A program made the translations under genes and the position numbers. Source: JAWRCU01 sp033542235 (GTDB taxonomy: Bacteria > Pseudomonadota > Alphaproteobacteria > Rhizobiales > Rhizobiaceae). Taken from it: a DNA stretch of 64,000 nt. Within the stretch, counting starts at the first letter, position 1; the number at the start of each line of letters is the position of its first letter. Shown one piece after another: positions 35,350-44,993 of the stretch. The notes below the pieces were generated by a model that had not been told where the DNA came from, searched no databases, and saw nothing but the letters and a program-made list of their open reading frames with translations. The stretch is from positions 438,762 through 502,761 of the forward strand of contig NZ_JAWRCU010000005.1 in the NCBI RefSeq assembly GCF_033542235.1. Direction: 5' to 3'.

Positions 35350-36117
35350 CTACTTGGCTGCGGTCTCGATCAGTTCCACTTCGTTGTCCAGGCAAATCCG
35401 CCTCACGGTAGCGATGTCGCAGCGGTCAGTAATGAAGGTATCGACCTGGCTGAGATGGCCGATGCGCACAGGTGCGGTGCGCTCGAACTTTGTGGAATCA
35501 GAGACAAGGATCACTTGTCTGGCATTGGCGATGATTGCCTGCGCCACCTTCACTTCGCGGAAGTCGAAGTCGAGCAGCGCACCATCGTGGTCAATCGCGG
35601 AAACGCCGATCACGGCGTAGTCGACCTTGAACTGTTTGATGAAGTCGACAGCAGCCTCGCCGACGATGCCCCCATCAGAGCCGCGCACAACCCCGCCGGC
35701 GATCACGACCTCGAAGCTAGGAAGAACCCGCATCCTGTTGGCAACATTGATGTTATTGGTAATGACCATGAGCCCGTTATGGTCGAGCAACGCCTCGCTG
35801 ACCGCTTCGGTCGTGGTGCCGATATTGATGAAGAGGGAGGCATTGTCGGGGATCAGCCGGGCGGCGGCACGGCCGATCGCCCTCTTCTCTTCGGCTGCGA
35901 TCTTGCGCCGTGATTCATATTCCATGTTCTCGATGCCGGAGGGGAACAGCGCCCCGCCGTGGATGCGCGTCAGCAGTCGCTGCTCGCAGAGATCATTGAG
36001 ATCCTTGCGGATCGTCTGCGGCGTTACATCGAAATGTGCGGCAAGATCGTCGACCAGCACGCGCCCATTATCCTTCGCCATCTGAATGATCTGCGAATGC
36101 CGCGGCGACAGAAACAT
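35350..36117 (-). CDS. glpR: DeoR-family glycerol-3-phosphate regulon repressor
   Basis: A 255-residue DeoR-type regulator. The N-terminal winged helix-turn-helix includes HSQIIQMAKDNGRVLVDDLA then FDVTPQTIRKDLNDL. The C-terminal sugar-phosphate sensor domain has NIGTTTEAVSEALLDHNGLM, TNNINVANRM and AVIGVSAIDHDGALLDFD. Its position just upstream of glpD and glpK fits GlpR, which is released from DNA by glycerol-3-phosphate in well-studied bacteria. A 13-base perfect inverted repeat lies 10 bases before its start codon, consistent with self-repression. Confidence 0.92.
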   Translation of the reverse strand: MFLSPRHSQIIQMAKDNGRVLVDDLAAHFDVTPQTIRKDLNDLCEQRLLTRIHGGALFPSGIENMEYESRRKIAAEEKRAIGRAAARLIPDNASLFINIGTTTEAVSEALLDHNGLMVITNNINVANRMRVLPSFEVVIAGGVVRGSDGGIVGEAAVDFIKQFKVDYAVIGVSAIDHDGALLDFDFREVKVAQAIIANARQVILVSDSTKFERTAPVRIGHLSQVDTFITDRCDIATVRRICLDNEVELIETAAK

Positions 36118-36127
36118 GTGAGGCCCC

Positions 36128-36168
36128 TGGTTTTCGTTTTCGCGCCTTATAGAGCAAAACGAAAACCA
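36128..36168. promoter_or_regulatory. Palindromic operator upstream of glpR
   Basis: Two perfect 13-base arms, TGGTTTTCGTTTT (36128-36140) and AAAACGAAAACCA (36156-36168), are separated by 15 bases and lie directly before the glpR start. DeoR-family repressors bind such repeated TTTCG-type sites. The neighbouring CCAAG-AGAAG-CTTGG (36166-36180) adds a second small palindrome. The rest of the gap to 36466 shows no gene. Confidence 0.65.
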
Positions 36169-36466
36169 AGAGAAGCTTGGAATGGAAGGTAGCCCAGCTG
36201 GATTCCGGTACTTTCGGCCGATGGGCGCGTTCGTTCCGCGCCCTTCACGAAAACGGAAGACACATTGAACAGACGAAACCCACTCCTGTGGCTACACTGG
36301 CCATCATAGTTCGTCAGGCAAGGTCTGGGTCCATGGCGGACTAGCTGACCAATTGCATGAGCCAGCCAGCAAGCAGCTGAAGCAAGCCTCCGCCAAGACA
36401 GACACTTGCCGGTTGGCTTGATTAGTCGCCAAGGCGGTGCGGCCCCTCATCGGGTCGGCCGATATG

Positions 36467-37567
36467 TCATGACGCCAGCGCAAACCCGAATCTCTCCGCC
36501 AATCGAACGAGATCGGCCTGGCGATTGACGCCCGTTTTGGTGAAGACACGCCTCAGCTGGACGCGCGCAGTCTGGTATGAAATTCCAGCGTTGTCAGCGA
36601 TCTCACGCAGCGTTTGGCCGGCAGCGATTCCGGCAAAGATACGATGCTCGGCAGCCGTCAGGTCGAATGCAGGGCCGACCGCCTGCGCATTCGAGCGTGG
36701 AGGATGCGCTGGATCGATCAGGACAAGGACGGTCGGCCCCTCGAAGAAAGCCGCGGCCTTGTCCTTGCCGACGCGGATGAAGGTCAGGCGCACCGGCCCG
36801 CGGCTGCCCGCGGCGACCACATCGCTGACGTGAGGCCGCTCGAGCGTACGATCCGTCATCGCGGTGATGACTTCGTCGACGGCTGCCTTCGAACTACGCA
36901 ACTTTCCTGTCGCGGAGACGCTCAGTCCGACCCCTTCCTCCATCATTCGCGCCGCCGCGGGTGTCATTGTCCTCACCCGCCCCCCGTCGCCCAACATCAA
37001 CAGCCCGATGTCAAGCACTGACAATGCTGCTTCGGCCACGTCCGTGACGGTCCGGTCATGCGGAGCCCGGCTATAATATTCGAAAGTCCGCCTGAGGTGG
37101 GGGGCAAGCCGGGTCAGCCGCTCGGCTTCGGCCATATTGGAATCGGGATCGGCACGAGACGTCACCGTGCTCAGCATGAACGAGACACCCCGGTCGCGGA
37201 TGATCGTCACCCCGACCGCACTTTCCATGCCATTCTTCCTGGCGAAATCATTATAATATTCGGTGCGAACGAACTCTGCTCTCGGTAGCATCTGTTCGGC
37301 GACGACACCGCGCCCGACCGGTCGCACCGCCGCCTTGGTCATCCACGGATTGATGCTGGAAAAATAGCTGGCGTAGGCATCGAGTGCGCTTGGTTCGATA
37401 CCGCCCGAAAGCGAGAAAGCGCCCTTCCGCCGATTGGCATCGTGGAAGAACAGAGTGCTGCCGCCGCCGGGCAATGTCCTGCTCAGCTTGCCAAGGAAAT
37501 CCTGCCAGGACGTCTCGCCGAGCAAGGCGCCGTAGATGAGATCGATAAGCGCATCGTCCCCATGCAT
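36467..37567 (-). CDS. LuxR-type transcriptional regulator
   Basis: A 366-residue regulator with a C-terminal LuxR/FixJ helix-turn-helix (~residues 300-360): FDLTAAEHRIFAGIAAGQTL, then IADNAGISYQTARVQLRRVF and KTGVNRQADLVRL. The N-terminal ~270 residues look like a sensing region with a GAF/PAS-like feel, but no domain can be named with confidence. No phospho-acceptor receiver domain is present. It lies downstream of, and in line with, the decarboxylase gene, so it may control it or be co-transcribed. The ligand is unknown. Confidence 0.8.
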   Translation of the reverse strand: MHGDDALIDLIYGALLGETSWQDFLGKLSRTLPGGGSTLFFHDANRRKGAFSLSGGIEPSALDAYASYFSSINPWMTKAAVRPVGRGVVAEQMLPRAEFVRTEYYNDFARKNGMESAVGVTIIRDRGVSFMLSTVTSRADPDSNMAEAERLTRLAPHLRRTFEYYSRAPHDRTVTDVAEAALSVLDIGLLMLGDGGRVRTMTPAAARMMEEGVGLSVSATGKLRSSKAAVDEVITAMTDRTLERPHVSDVVAAGSRGPVRLTFIRVGKDKAAAFFEGPTVLVLIDPAHPPRSNAQAVGPAFDLTAAEHRIFAGIAAGQTLREIADNAGISYQTARVQLRRVFTKTGVNRQADLVRLAERFGFALAS

Positions 37568-37676
37568 CGCAGACCGGCTCTCCTGGAAACCGCGCCGTCT
37601 AATCGATTGAACTTTCGTCGCTTTGAAGGTGGCTTTGCAAGCACTTTTCAGAGCGATGCGCCCGGCGAACCGGAAA

Positions 37677-39083
<1,407 letters not shown>

Positions 39084-39231
39084 CGAACTCCCTCCCGGTA
39101 GTGCAAAGGCCGCACCGTTGTGATCGGCGATGGGTGCTACAACGCAATTCCAAGAAATGGGAATCCGTTGCGGCCGAAATCAGGCAGATAGCGATCCCAG
39201 CTGAAGCCCGGCGGAGAAGCTTCTCAAACAG

Positions 39232-39963
39232 TCATTCAGGAAAATCCGGCAGGCTCTTGAAAGCGTTCTTCAAGGCGTCCGACCAGCCTTCGGAGATGGT
39301 CCGGTAATATGGATCGTCGCGGTCGATGCGCTTCTTCAGCCCTGGCTTCAGAGTGTCCTTTTCATAGAAGAAGAGATCGATCGGCAGGCCGACCGAGAGG
39401 TTCGACTTTAGCGTCGAATCGAAGGATACGAGCAGCAGCTTTACAGTCTCGGCGAAGCTCATCGTGCGATCATAGGCGCGTATGATGATCGGCTTGCCGT
39501 ACTTCGTCTCGCCGATTTGGAAAAACGGCGTATCATCGCTGGCCTCGATGAAATTGCCTTCCGGATAGATCATGAAGAGGCGTGGCTCGGAGCCACGGAT
39601 CTGACCGCCGACGATGAACGAGGCATTGAAATAGGATTCTGCGGTCTGGCCCTCCGGCGCCGAGCTTGCGATCACCTCCCTCAAAGTGTTCCCGACAAGC
39701 CGCGCCGCCTGGTACATCGAGGGCGTCTCGAGCAGCGTCGGCGTGCGCTCCGATATGGCTTTCGTGCGCTCGTCGAGCAGGCTCACCACCGACTGAGTGG
39801 TGGCGAGGTTGCCTGCAGCCAGCAGCACGATCACCCGCTCGCCGGGTTCCGACCAGACATGCATCTTTCGGAAGGTCGAGATGGAATCGACGCCGGCATT
39901 CGTGCGCGTGTCCGACATGAACACCAGCCCATCGTCAATCCTCAGGCCCACGCAATAGGTCAT
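39232..39963 (-). CDS. Anbu, bacterial proteasome-related peptidase
   Basis: A 243-residue Ntn-hydrolase related to HslV and the 20S proteasome. The protein starts MTYCVGLRIDDGLVFMSDTR, placing a Thr at position 2 as expected for an N-terminal nucleophile after Met removal. TNAGVDSISTFRKMHVW and VLLAAGNLATTQSVV continue the family pattern. It is the last gene of the four-gene Anbu operon with ATP-grasp, alpha-E and transglutaminase genes. The operon was proposed from comparative genomics to make and break peptide-like bonds; its substrate remains unknown. Confidence 0.9.
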   Translation of the reverse strand: MTYCVGLRIDDGLVFMSDTRTNAGVDSISTFRKMHVWSEPGERVIVLLAAGNLATTQSVVSLLDERTKAISERTPTLLETPSMYQAARLVGNTLREVIASSAPEGQTAESYFNASFIVGGQIRGSEPRLFMIYPEGNFIEASDDTPFFQIGETKYGKPIIIRAYDRTMSFAETVKLLLVSFDSTLKSNLSVGLPIDLFFYEKDTLKPGLKKRIDRDDPYYRTISEGWSDALKNAFKSLPDFPE

Positions 39964-40004
39964 CTGGCAACTTCGCAGAATCGTCCACTCTACGGCTCGC
40001 AGGA

Positions 40005-40799
40005 TTACTGCTCCACTGTAATGCGGACCGCAAGCTGCTCCGAGGCTTGCCCCAGCCGAATTCCGGAAACGGGCATGGCGTCGCGATAATCGCGGCCGGT
40101 CGCGATCCGCACATAGTTCTCATCCGGCGAGATTCCATTGGCGACGTCGAAGCCGACCCAACCCAGCGCTTCGACATGTGCTTCTGCCCAGGCGTGGCTT
40201 GCCGCCTGCTCGGCGACGCCGTCGACCATCAGATAGCCGCTCACATAGCGCGCCGGGAAGCCGTTCAGCCGCGCGGCCGAGATGAAGATATGGGCATGGT
40301 CCTGGCAAACGCCGCGGCCCTTCGAAAGCGCCTCCTCTGCAGCGGTGTCGCTGTCCGTCGTACCGACGGCATAGGCGACGCGCTCGCGGATTGCCGCCAT
40401 CAGCCTATGGAGGCAGTCAAGATCGGATCCCTCGGCAACCGTCGCGGCGAGCGCCTCAATAGCCTCGCTCGGTGCCGTCAGCGGCGTGTCGCGCAGATAC
40501 AGCCACAGCGGCGCGAAGCCGCGCTGCGGACCCGCCATGCCAGCTTTATTGACGGTCTCAACCTCGCCGGTCACCTCGATACCGATCGCATGCGGCTCGC
40601 CTTCGACGCTGATCAGCCGCGTGTCATTGCCGAAATGATCGATGAAGCGCACCTCTTCCTTGGCCCCTGCGATCGACAACGACCAGGAGCGGACGATCTG
40701 CAGCGGGCCGCTCAGCGGAAAAAGCCGCAGTCGCTGCAATGCATAAGAAAGCGGTCGGTCGTAGCTGTACTCGGTGCGGTGGTTGATCTTCAACCACAT
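40005..40799 (-). CDS. Transglutaminase-like cysteine protease of the Anbu operon
   Basis: A 264-residue protein with an N-terminal bacterial transglutaminase-associated region (MWLKINHRTEYSYDRPLSYA) and a catalytic domain. The triad is visible: Cys in GRGVCQDHAHIF, His in ASHAWAEAHVE and Asp in WVGFDVANG. It is likely a peptidase or amide-bond enzyme rather than a cross-linker. ATG 40799 begins at the conserved MWLKI; an ATG at 40838 would overlap the alpha-E gene by 14 bases and is an alternative. It is followed by Anbu after 41 bases. Confidence 0.9.
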   Translation of the reverse strand: MWLKINHRTEYSYDRPLSYALQRLRLFPLSGPLQIVRSWSLSIAGAKEEVRFIDHFGNDTRLISVEGEPHAIGIEVTGEVETVNKAGMAGPQRGFAPLWLYLRDTPLTAPSEAIEALAATVAEGSDLDCLHRLMAAIRERVAYAVGTTDSDTAAEEALSKGRGVCQDHAHIFISAARLNGFPARYVSGYLMVDGVAEQAASHAWAEAHVEALGWVGFDVANGISPDENYVRIATGRDYRDAMPVSGIRLGQASEQLAVRITVEQ

Positions 40800-40824
40800 G
40801 GCGATGTGCTCGATGAAAGCGGCA

Positions 40825-41766
40825 TCAGCAGAACCCATAGTCTTGGGCGATCTGGTCTCCAAGACGATTGTTGTCGGCGATGAAGGCGTCAAGGAACTCG
40901 TGCAGGCCGGTGTCGAAAATGTCCTTGATCGAGCCCACCCTGATCCTTGCCAGGGTTTTCTCGACCGTATCGTGGCAGGCGTGGCGCACGCCATAGTCCC
41001 CGGCAAGCAGGTTCAGGCTGGTCGATATGCTGCGATAGCAGAAAGTGAGCGAACGCGGCATGCGTGCATTGAGGATAAGGTAGTCGGCTATGTTCGTCGG
41101 CTTGTATTCGGTGTCGTAGACCCAGCGGTAAGAGCGGTGCGCCGACACCGAGCGCAGGATCGATTCCCATTGGTAGTTGTCGAGCGAGGAGCCGACCCAG
41201 GAGATCGATGGCAGGAGTACGTAGTATTTCACATCGAGAATGCGGGCCGTATTGTCGGCGCGCTCTACGAAGGTGCCGATCTGCGAGAAGTCGAAGATTT
41301 CGTTCCTGAGCATTGTGCCGTGAAACGTGCCGCGGATCAGCGACGTCTCACGCTTTATCGCATCGAGCACCTTCGGCAGGTCGGGGGCGTCGACCTGGCC
41401 CGCAAGCATGCGCTTCAACGACATCCAAGCCTCGTTGATCGACTCCCACGTGTCGCGGGTGAGAGCCGTGCGCACCATGCGCGCGTTGTTGCGGGCCGTC
41501 TCGATCGACGACATCACGCTCGAAGGGTTGCCGGCATCGCGCAACAGGAAGTCGGAGACCGTCGCTGCGGTAAATTCGTTGTACTTGGCCCTGAAAGCAT
41601 CTTCAGCACCGGCGCTTACTACCACGGACGTCCACTCGTCGGAGGCGCTCTCGCTCCTCGTCAATGCCATTCTCAAACCGGCATCCACCAAGCGCGCCAT
41701 ATTCTCGGCACGCTCAATGTACCGATTCATCCAATAGAGGCCGTTCGCCGTGCGACCGAGGAGCAT
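40825..41766 (-). CDS. Alpha-E domain protein of the Anbu operon
   Basis: A 313-residue all-helical protein of the alpha-E family. The N-terminus LLGRTANGLYWMNRYIERAE is the family hallmark (RxAxxLYWxxRYxERAE), and the rest alternates amphipathic helices, including FVERADNTARILDVKYYVLL. Its biochemical role is not known. It consistently occurs with circularly permuted ATP-grasp and transglutaminase genes and is thought to work with them. It lies 12 bases after the ATP-grasp gene. Confidence 0.92.
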   Translation of the reverse strand: MLLGRTANGLYWMNRYIERAENMARLVDAGLRMALTRSESASDEWTSVVVSAGAEDAFRAKYNEFTAATVSDFLLRDAGNPSSVMSSIETARNNARMVRTALTRDTWESINEAWMSLKRMLAGQVDAPDLPKVLDAIKRETSLIRGTFHGTMLRNEIFDFSQIGTFVERADNTARILDVKYYVLLPSISWVGSSLDNYQWESILRSVSAHRSYRWVYDTEYKPTNIADYLILNARMPRSLTFCYRSISTSLNLLAGDYGVRHACHDTVEKTLARIRVGSIKDIFDTGLHEFLDAFIADNNRLGDQIAQDYGFC

Positions 41767-41778
41767 TAATGGGCCTTC

Positions 41779-43191
41779 TCAGTCATCAAGCACCCAGGTG
41801 TCTTTGGTCCCTCCGCCTTGGGAGGAATTGACCACTAACGATCCCTCCTTGAGCGCCACCCGCGTCAGCCCACCCGGCACGATTTGAATTCGGTCGGAGA
41901 CAAGCACAAACGGTCGTAAGTCAACATGGCGCGGTGCAAGCCCGGCTTCGGTAAGAATGGGGCAGGTCGAAAGCGAAAGTGTGGGCTGCGCGATATAGTT
42001 GCTCGGACGCGCCTGAAGCTTCTTGGCGAATCCCTCCCGCTCCTTCTTCGACGCTGTCGGCCCGACCAGCATGCCGTAGCCGCCGGAACCGTGGACCTCC
42101 TTGACCACCAGCTCGTCGATATGCTCCAGCACGTATTTCAGGCTGTCAGGCTCGGAGCAACGCCAGGTCCGGATGTTCTCCAGCATGGCCTTGCGTCCCG
42201 TGTAGAACTCGATGATTTCGGGCATATACGAGTAGATCGCCTTGTCGTCGGCGATGCCCGTCCCCGGCGCATTGGCGATGGTGATGTTGCCGGCGCGGTA
42301 GATGTCCATGAGGCCCGGCACGCCGAGGGCCGAATCCGGCCGGAAGGTAAGCGGGTCGAGGAAAGCGTCGTCGACGCGGCGATAGAGCACATCGACCTTC
42401 TTGTAGCCCTCGGTCGTGCGCATCGCGACATGGCCTTCGACGACGCGCAGGTCGGTTCCCTCAACGAGCTCGACGCCCATCTGGTCGGCCAGGAATGCAT
42501 GCTCGAAATAGGCGGAATTGTAGAGCCCAGGGGTCAGCACTGCGATGCGCGGTGGCTCCTTGAGATTGCTGGGGCCGACCGCGGCGAGCGACTGCCGCAA
42601 GAGCCGCGGATAGTTTTCAACCGGCCTCACTCGCACGCGCTGGAACAGCTCCGGGAAGAGCTGCATCATTGTCTCGCGGTTTTCCAGCATGTAGGAGACG
42701 CCGGACGGCGTGCGTGCATTGTCCTCCAGCACGAAGAACTCGTCCTCACTGGTCCTGACGATGTCGACGCCGATGATGTGCGTATAGACGCCGGCGGGCG
42801 GCCTCATGCCGATCATCTCAGGCAGGAAGGCGTCATTCCGGGCTATCAACTCCTTCGGGATACGGCCGGCGCGCAGGATCTCCTGGCGGTGGTAGATGTC
42901 GTCGAGGAATGCGTTGAGGGCCTGCACTCGCTGCTCGATGCCGAGCGTCAGTCGCCGCCATTCCGAACCGGAGATGATCCGCGGCACGATGTCGAACGGG
43001 ATCAGCCGCTCGGCCGACTCCGCATCGCCAGAGACGGCAAAGGTGATGCCGGTCTTGCGGAACACGCGCTCGGCATCACGCGTTTTTTCGGTGAGCCGCG
43101 CAGGGTCCTGCGCTTTCAGCCAGTCATCGTACCCCGAATAAGGCCTGCGCAATCCGGAATTGTCCGGACGCATCTCGTCGAACGCTACCAA
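41779..43191 (-). CDS. Circularly permuted ATP-grasp type 2 protein
   Basis: A 470-residue ATP-grasp family protein in which the ATP-binding elements are circularly permuted. Signature segments: RRLTLGIEQRVQALNAFLDD, HIIGVDIVRTSEDEFFVLED then NARTPSGVSYMLENRE, and VVKEVHGSGGYGMLVGP. It likely forms an amide bond using ATP, perhaps making a small peptide or a peptide tag. The start is a TTG at 43191 with AGGGGAG upstream (homologues I recall begin with a similar MAFDEM stretch); ATG 43173 is the alternative. It is the first gene of the Anbu operon. Confidence 0.9.
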   Translation of the reverse strand: MVAFDEMRPDNSGLRRPYSGYDDWLKAQDPARLTEKTRDAERVFRKTGITFAVSGDAESAERLIPFDIVPRIISGSEWRRLTLGIEQRVQALNAFLDDIYHRQEILRAGRIPKELIARNDAFLPEMIGMRPPAGVYTHIIGVDIVRTSEDEFFVLEDNARTPSGVSYMLENRETMMQLFPELFQRVRVRPVENYPRLLRQSLAAVGPSNLKEPPRIAVLTPGLYNSAYFEHAFLADQMGVELVEGTDLRVVEGHVAMRTTEGYKKVDVLYRRVDDAFLDPLTFRPDSALGVPGLMDIYRAGNITIANAPGTGIADDKAIYSYMPEIIEFYTGRKAMLENIRTWRCSEPDSLKYVLEHIDELVVKEVHGSGGYGMLVGPTASKKEREGFAKKLQARPSNYIAQPTLSLSTCPILTEAGLAPRHVDLRPFVLVSDRIQIVPGGLTRVALKEGSLVVNSSQGGGTKDTWVLDD

Positions 43192-43586
43192 GCGGTAACT
43201 CCCCTACGTTGTCATTTCACTGACACGTTGCAGGAATTGCAAGCTCAATCGCATCAAGGTCGAGCCCCGAGCGCCCATTACCTTCGCACTGCACACTAGC
43301 CGGGCAGTTTGCCCGGCAATTTGGCAGCAACCGCTTTCGATTTCAGCGATGGCGCCAAGGGAGGACGAGCGGCAAAAGAACCGTCGGCGAAACTGAAATC
43401 GCAGCAGTATCAGGACTGCAAGAACGCTAAGCACATAGCGCAGTCCTCCGAAGTAGATCGAATTGCGGCATTAGCGGGTAGCCACATGCAAGCTATGCTG
43501 TGCTTGCGTGATGCCGGACCTTGAGAGCCAGGCCTTCTGCAGGCCGGCCGACATCCTCCCGACTGAAAGAGAGGAGGAAGACCAGC
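43192..43586. other. Intergenic region between divergent genes
   Basis: It holds the upstream regions of the leftward Anbu operon and the rightward small gene. CCGGGCAGTTTGCCCGG (43302-43318) is a short palindrome. No further gene is convincing. Confidence 0.4.
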
Positions 43587-43808
43587 GTGAAGCCGCGTTT
43601 CGACTATATTTTGGACCCATGCGAGCAATTTGTCGTGTGGGACAATCAGGCTGGCGTTCCCGCTATGTTCGAGGGTCGAATTCTGACCGCTGCAACCCTC
43701 CAGGAAGCACAGGAACTGACGGCTTTTCTCAACGCAAGGGACTGCGGAAAAGAGAGTGGGGATGCGCCGATCCCCTTCCCGCCGGCGAACTGGCGCAGAG
43801 ATTCCTGA
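43587..43808 (+). CDS. Small conserved hypothetical protein
   Basis: A 73-residue soluble protein starting at GTG 43587, with GAGGAGGAAG a few bases upstream. It begins MKPRFDYILDPCEQFVVWDN and continues GVPAMFEGRILTAATLQEAQ, which looks like a compact folded domain. The frame is open from 43521, but the strong ribosome-binding site points to the later start. It converges on tgt with an 8-base gap. No function is known to me. Confidence 0.65.
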   Translation: MKPRFDYILDPCEQFVVWDNQAGVPAMFEGRILTAATLQEAQELTAFLNARDCGKESGDAPIPFPPANWRRDS

Positions 43809-43816
43809 GCTGGGGT

Positions 43817-44953
43817 TCAGCGGGGCGCAAGGTCACCCCTCGCCCAGCCCTCCTTGATCTCCGCGGCGCGATCGACGAACCGTCCGCCGCTGATCGCGTC
43901 GCGAATGTCCTGCATCAGCCGCTCGTAATAGGCGACGTTGTTCCAGGTGAGCAGCATGGCGCCGAGCGCCTCGCCGGATTTGACGAGATGGTGCAGGTAG
44001 GCTCTGGAATAGTCCCGCGCGGCCGGGCAGTCGCTCTCTTCGTCGAGCGGACGCGGGTCCTCGGCATGGCGAGCATTGCGCAGGTTGACCTTGCCGCGTC
44101 TTGTGTAGGCAAGTCCGTGGCGGCCCGCGCGGGTCGGCATGACGCAGTCGAACATGTCGATACCCCGCGCCACCGATTTCACTATGTCATCGGGCGTGCC
44201 GACGCCCATCAGATAGCGGGGCTTGTCCGTCGGCAGCAGTGGACAGGTCAGCTCGAGCATGTCGAGCATGACCTCCTGCGGCTCGCCGACAGCGAGCCCG
44301 CCGACCGCATAGCCTTTGAGGCCCATTGCGGCGAGCGCTTCGGCCGAGCGTTCGCGCAGCCGGCCGACATCGCCGCCTTGCACGATCCCGAACATCGCCT
44401 TGCCGGGTTGCTCTCCAAAAGCGGCCTTGCAGCGCTCGGCCCAGCGCAGCGAAAGCTCCATCGCCCGCTCGATCTCGGCCTCCGACGCAGGCAGCGCGAC
44501 ACATTCGTCGAGCTGCATCTGAATGTCGGAATCGAGCAGGCCCTGGATCTCGATCGAGCGCTCCGGCGTCAGTTCGTAGCGTGCCCCGTCGATATGCGAC
44601 TGGAAAGTCACTCCCTTCTCGTCCAGCTTCCTGAGTTGGGCCAGCGACATCACCTGGAAGCCGCCAGAGTCGGTGAGAACCGGTTCCGGCCAGCGCGCGA
44701 ACTCGTGCAGGCCGCCGAGGCGCGCCACGCGCTCCGCACCGGGCCTGAGCATCAGGTGATATGTGTTGCCGAGGATGATGTCGGCGCCTGCAGCCCGCAC
44801 CTGGTCCATGTACATTGCCTTCACCGTGCCGCCGGTGCCGACCGGCATGAAAGCGGGTGTGCGCACGGAACCGCGTGGCATGACGATTTCTCCGCGCCGC
44901 GCCAAGCCATCGGTGGCGAGCAGACGGAAGGAGAACTCCCGCTCCATCAGCAT
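43817..44953 (-). CDS. tgt: Queuine tRNA-ribosyltransferase
   Basis: A 378-residue enzyme that exchanges guanine 34 for preQ1 in GUN-anticodon tRNAs. The catalytic Asp residues lie in VLTDSGGFQV (D95) and MFDCVMPTRAGRHG (D269). The zinc region reads LDEESDCPAARDYSRAYLHH (residues ~303-322). Compared with the textbook CxCxxC...H site, only one Cys remains, together with the His pair. It follows queA by 40 bases, and the pair forms consecutive steps of queuosine synthesis. Confidence 0.95.
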   Translation of the reverse strand: MLMEREFSFRLLATDGLARRGEIVMPRGSVRTPAFMPVGTGGTVKAMYMDQVRAAGADIILGNTYHLMLRPGAERVARLGGLHEFARWPEPVLTDSGGFQVMSLAQLRKLDEKGVTFQSHIDGARYELTPERSIEIQGLLDSDIQMQLDECVALPASEAEIERAMELSLRWAERCKAAFGEQPGKAMFGIVQGGDVGRLRERSAEALAAMGLKGYAVGGLAVGEPQEVMLDMLELTCPLLPTDKPRYLMGVGTPDDIVKSVARGIDMFDCVMPTRAGRHGLAYTRRGKVNLRNARHAEDPRPLDEESDCPAARDYSRAYLHHLVKSGEALGAMLLTWNNVAYYERLMQDIRDAISGGRFVDRAAEIKEGWARGDLAPR

Positions 44954-44993
44954 GATACTCTGAAGGAAGATCGCATTGGGGAAGAGCTTGCCA

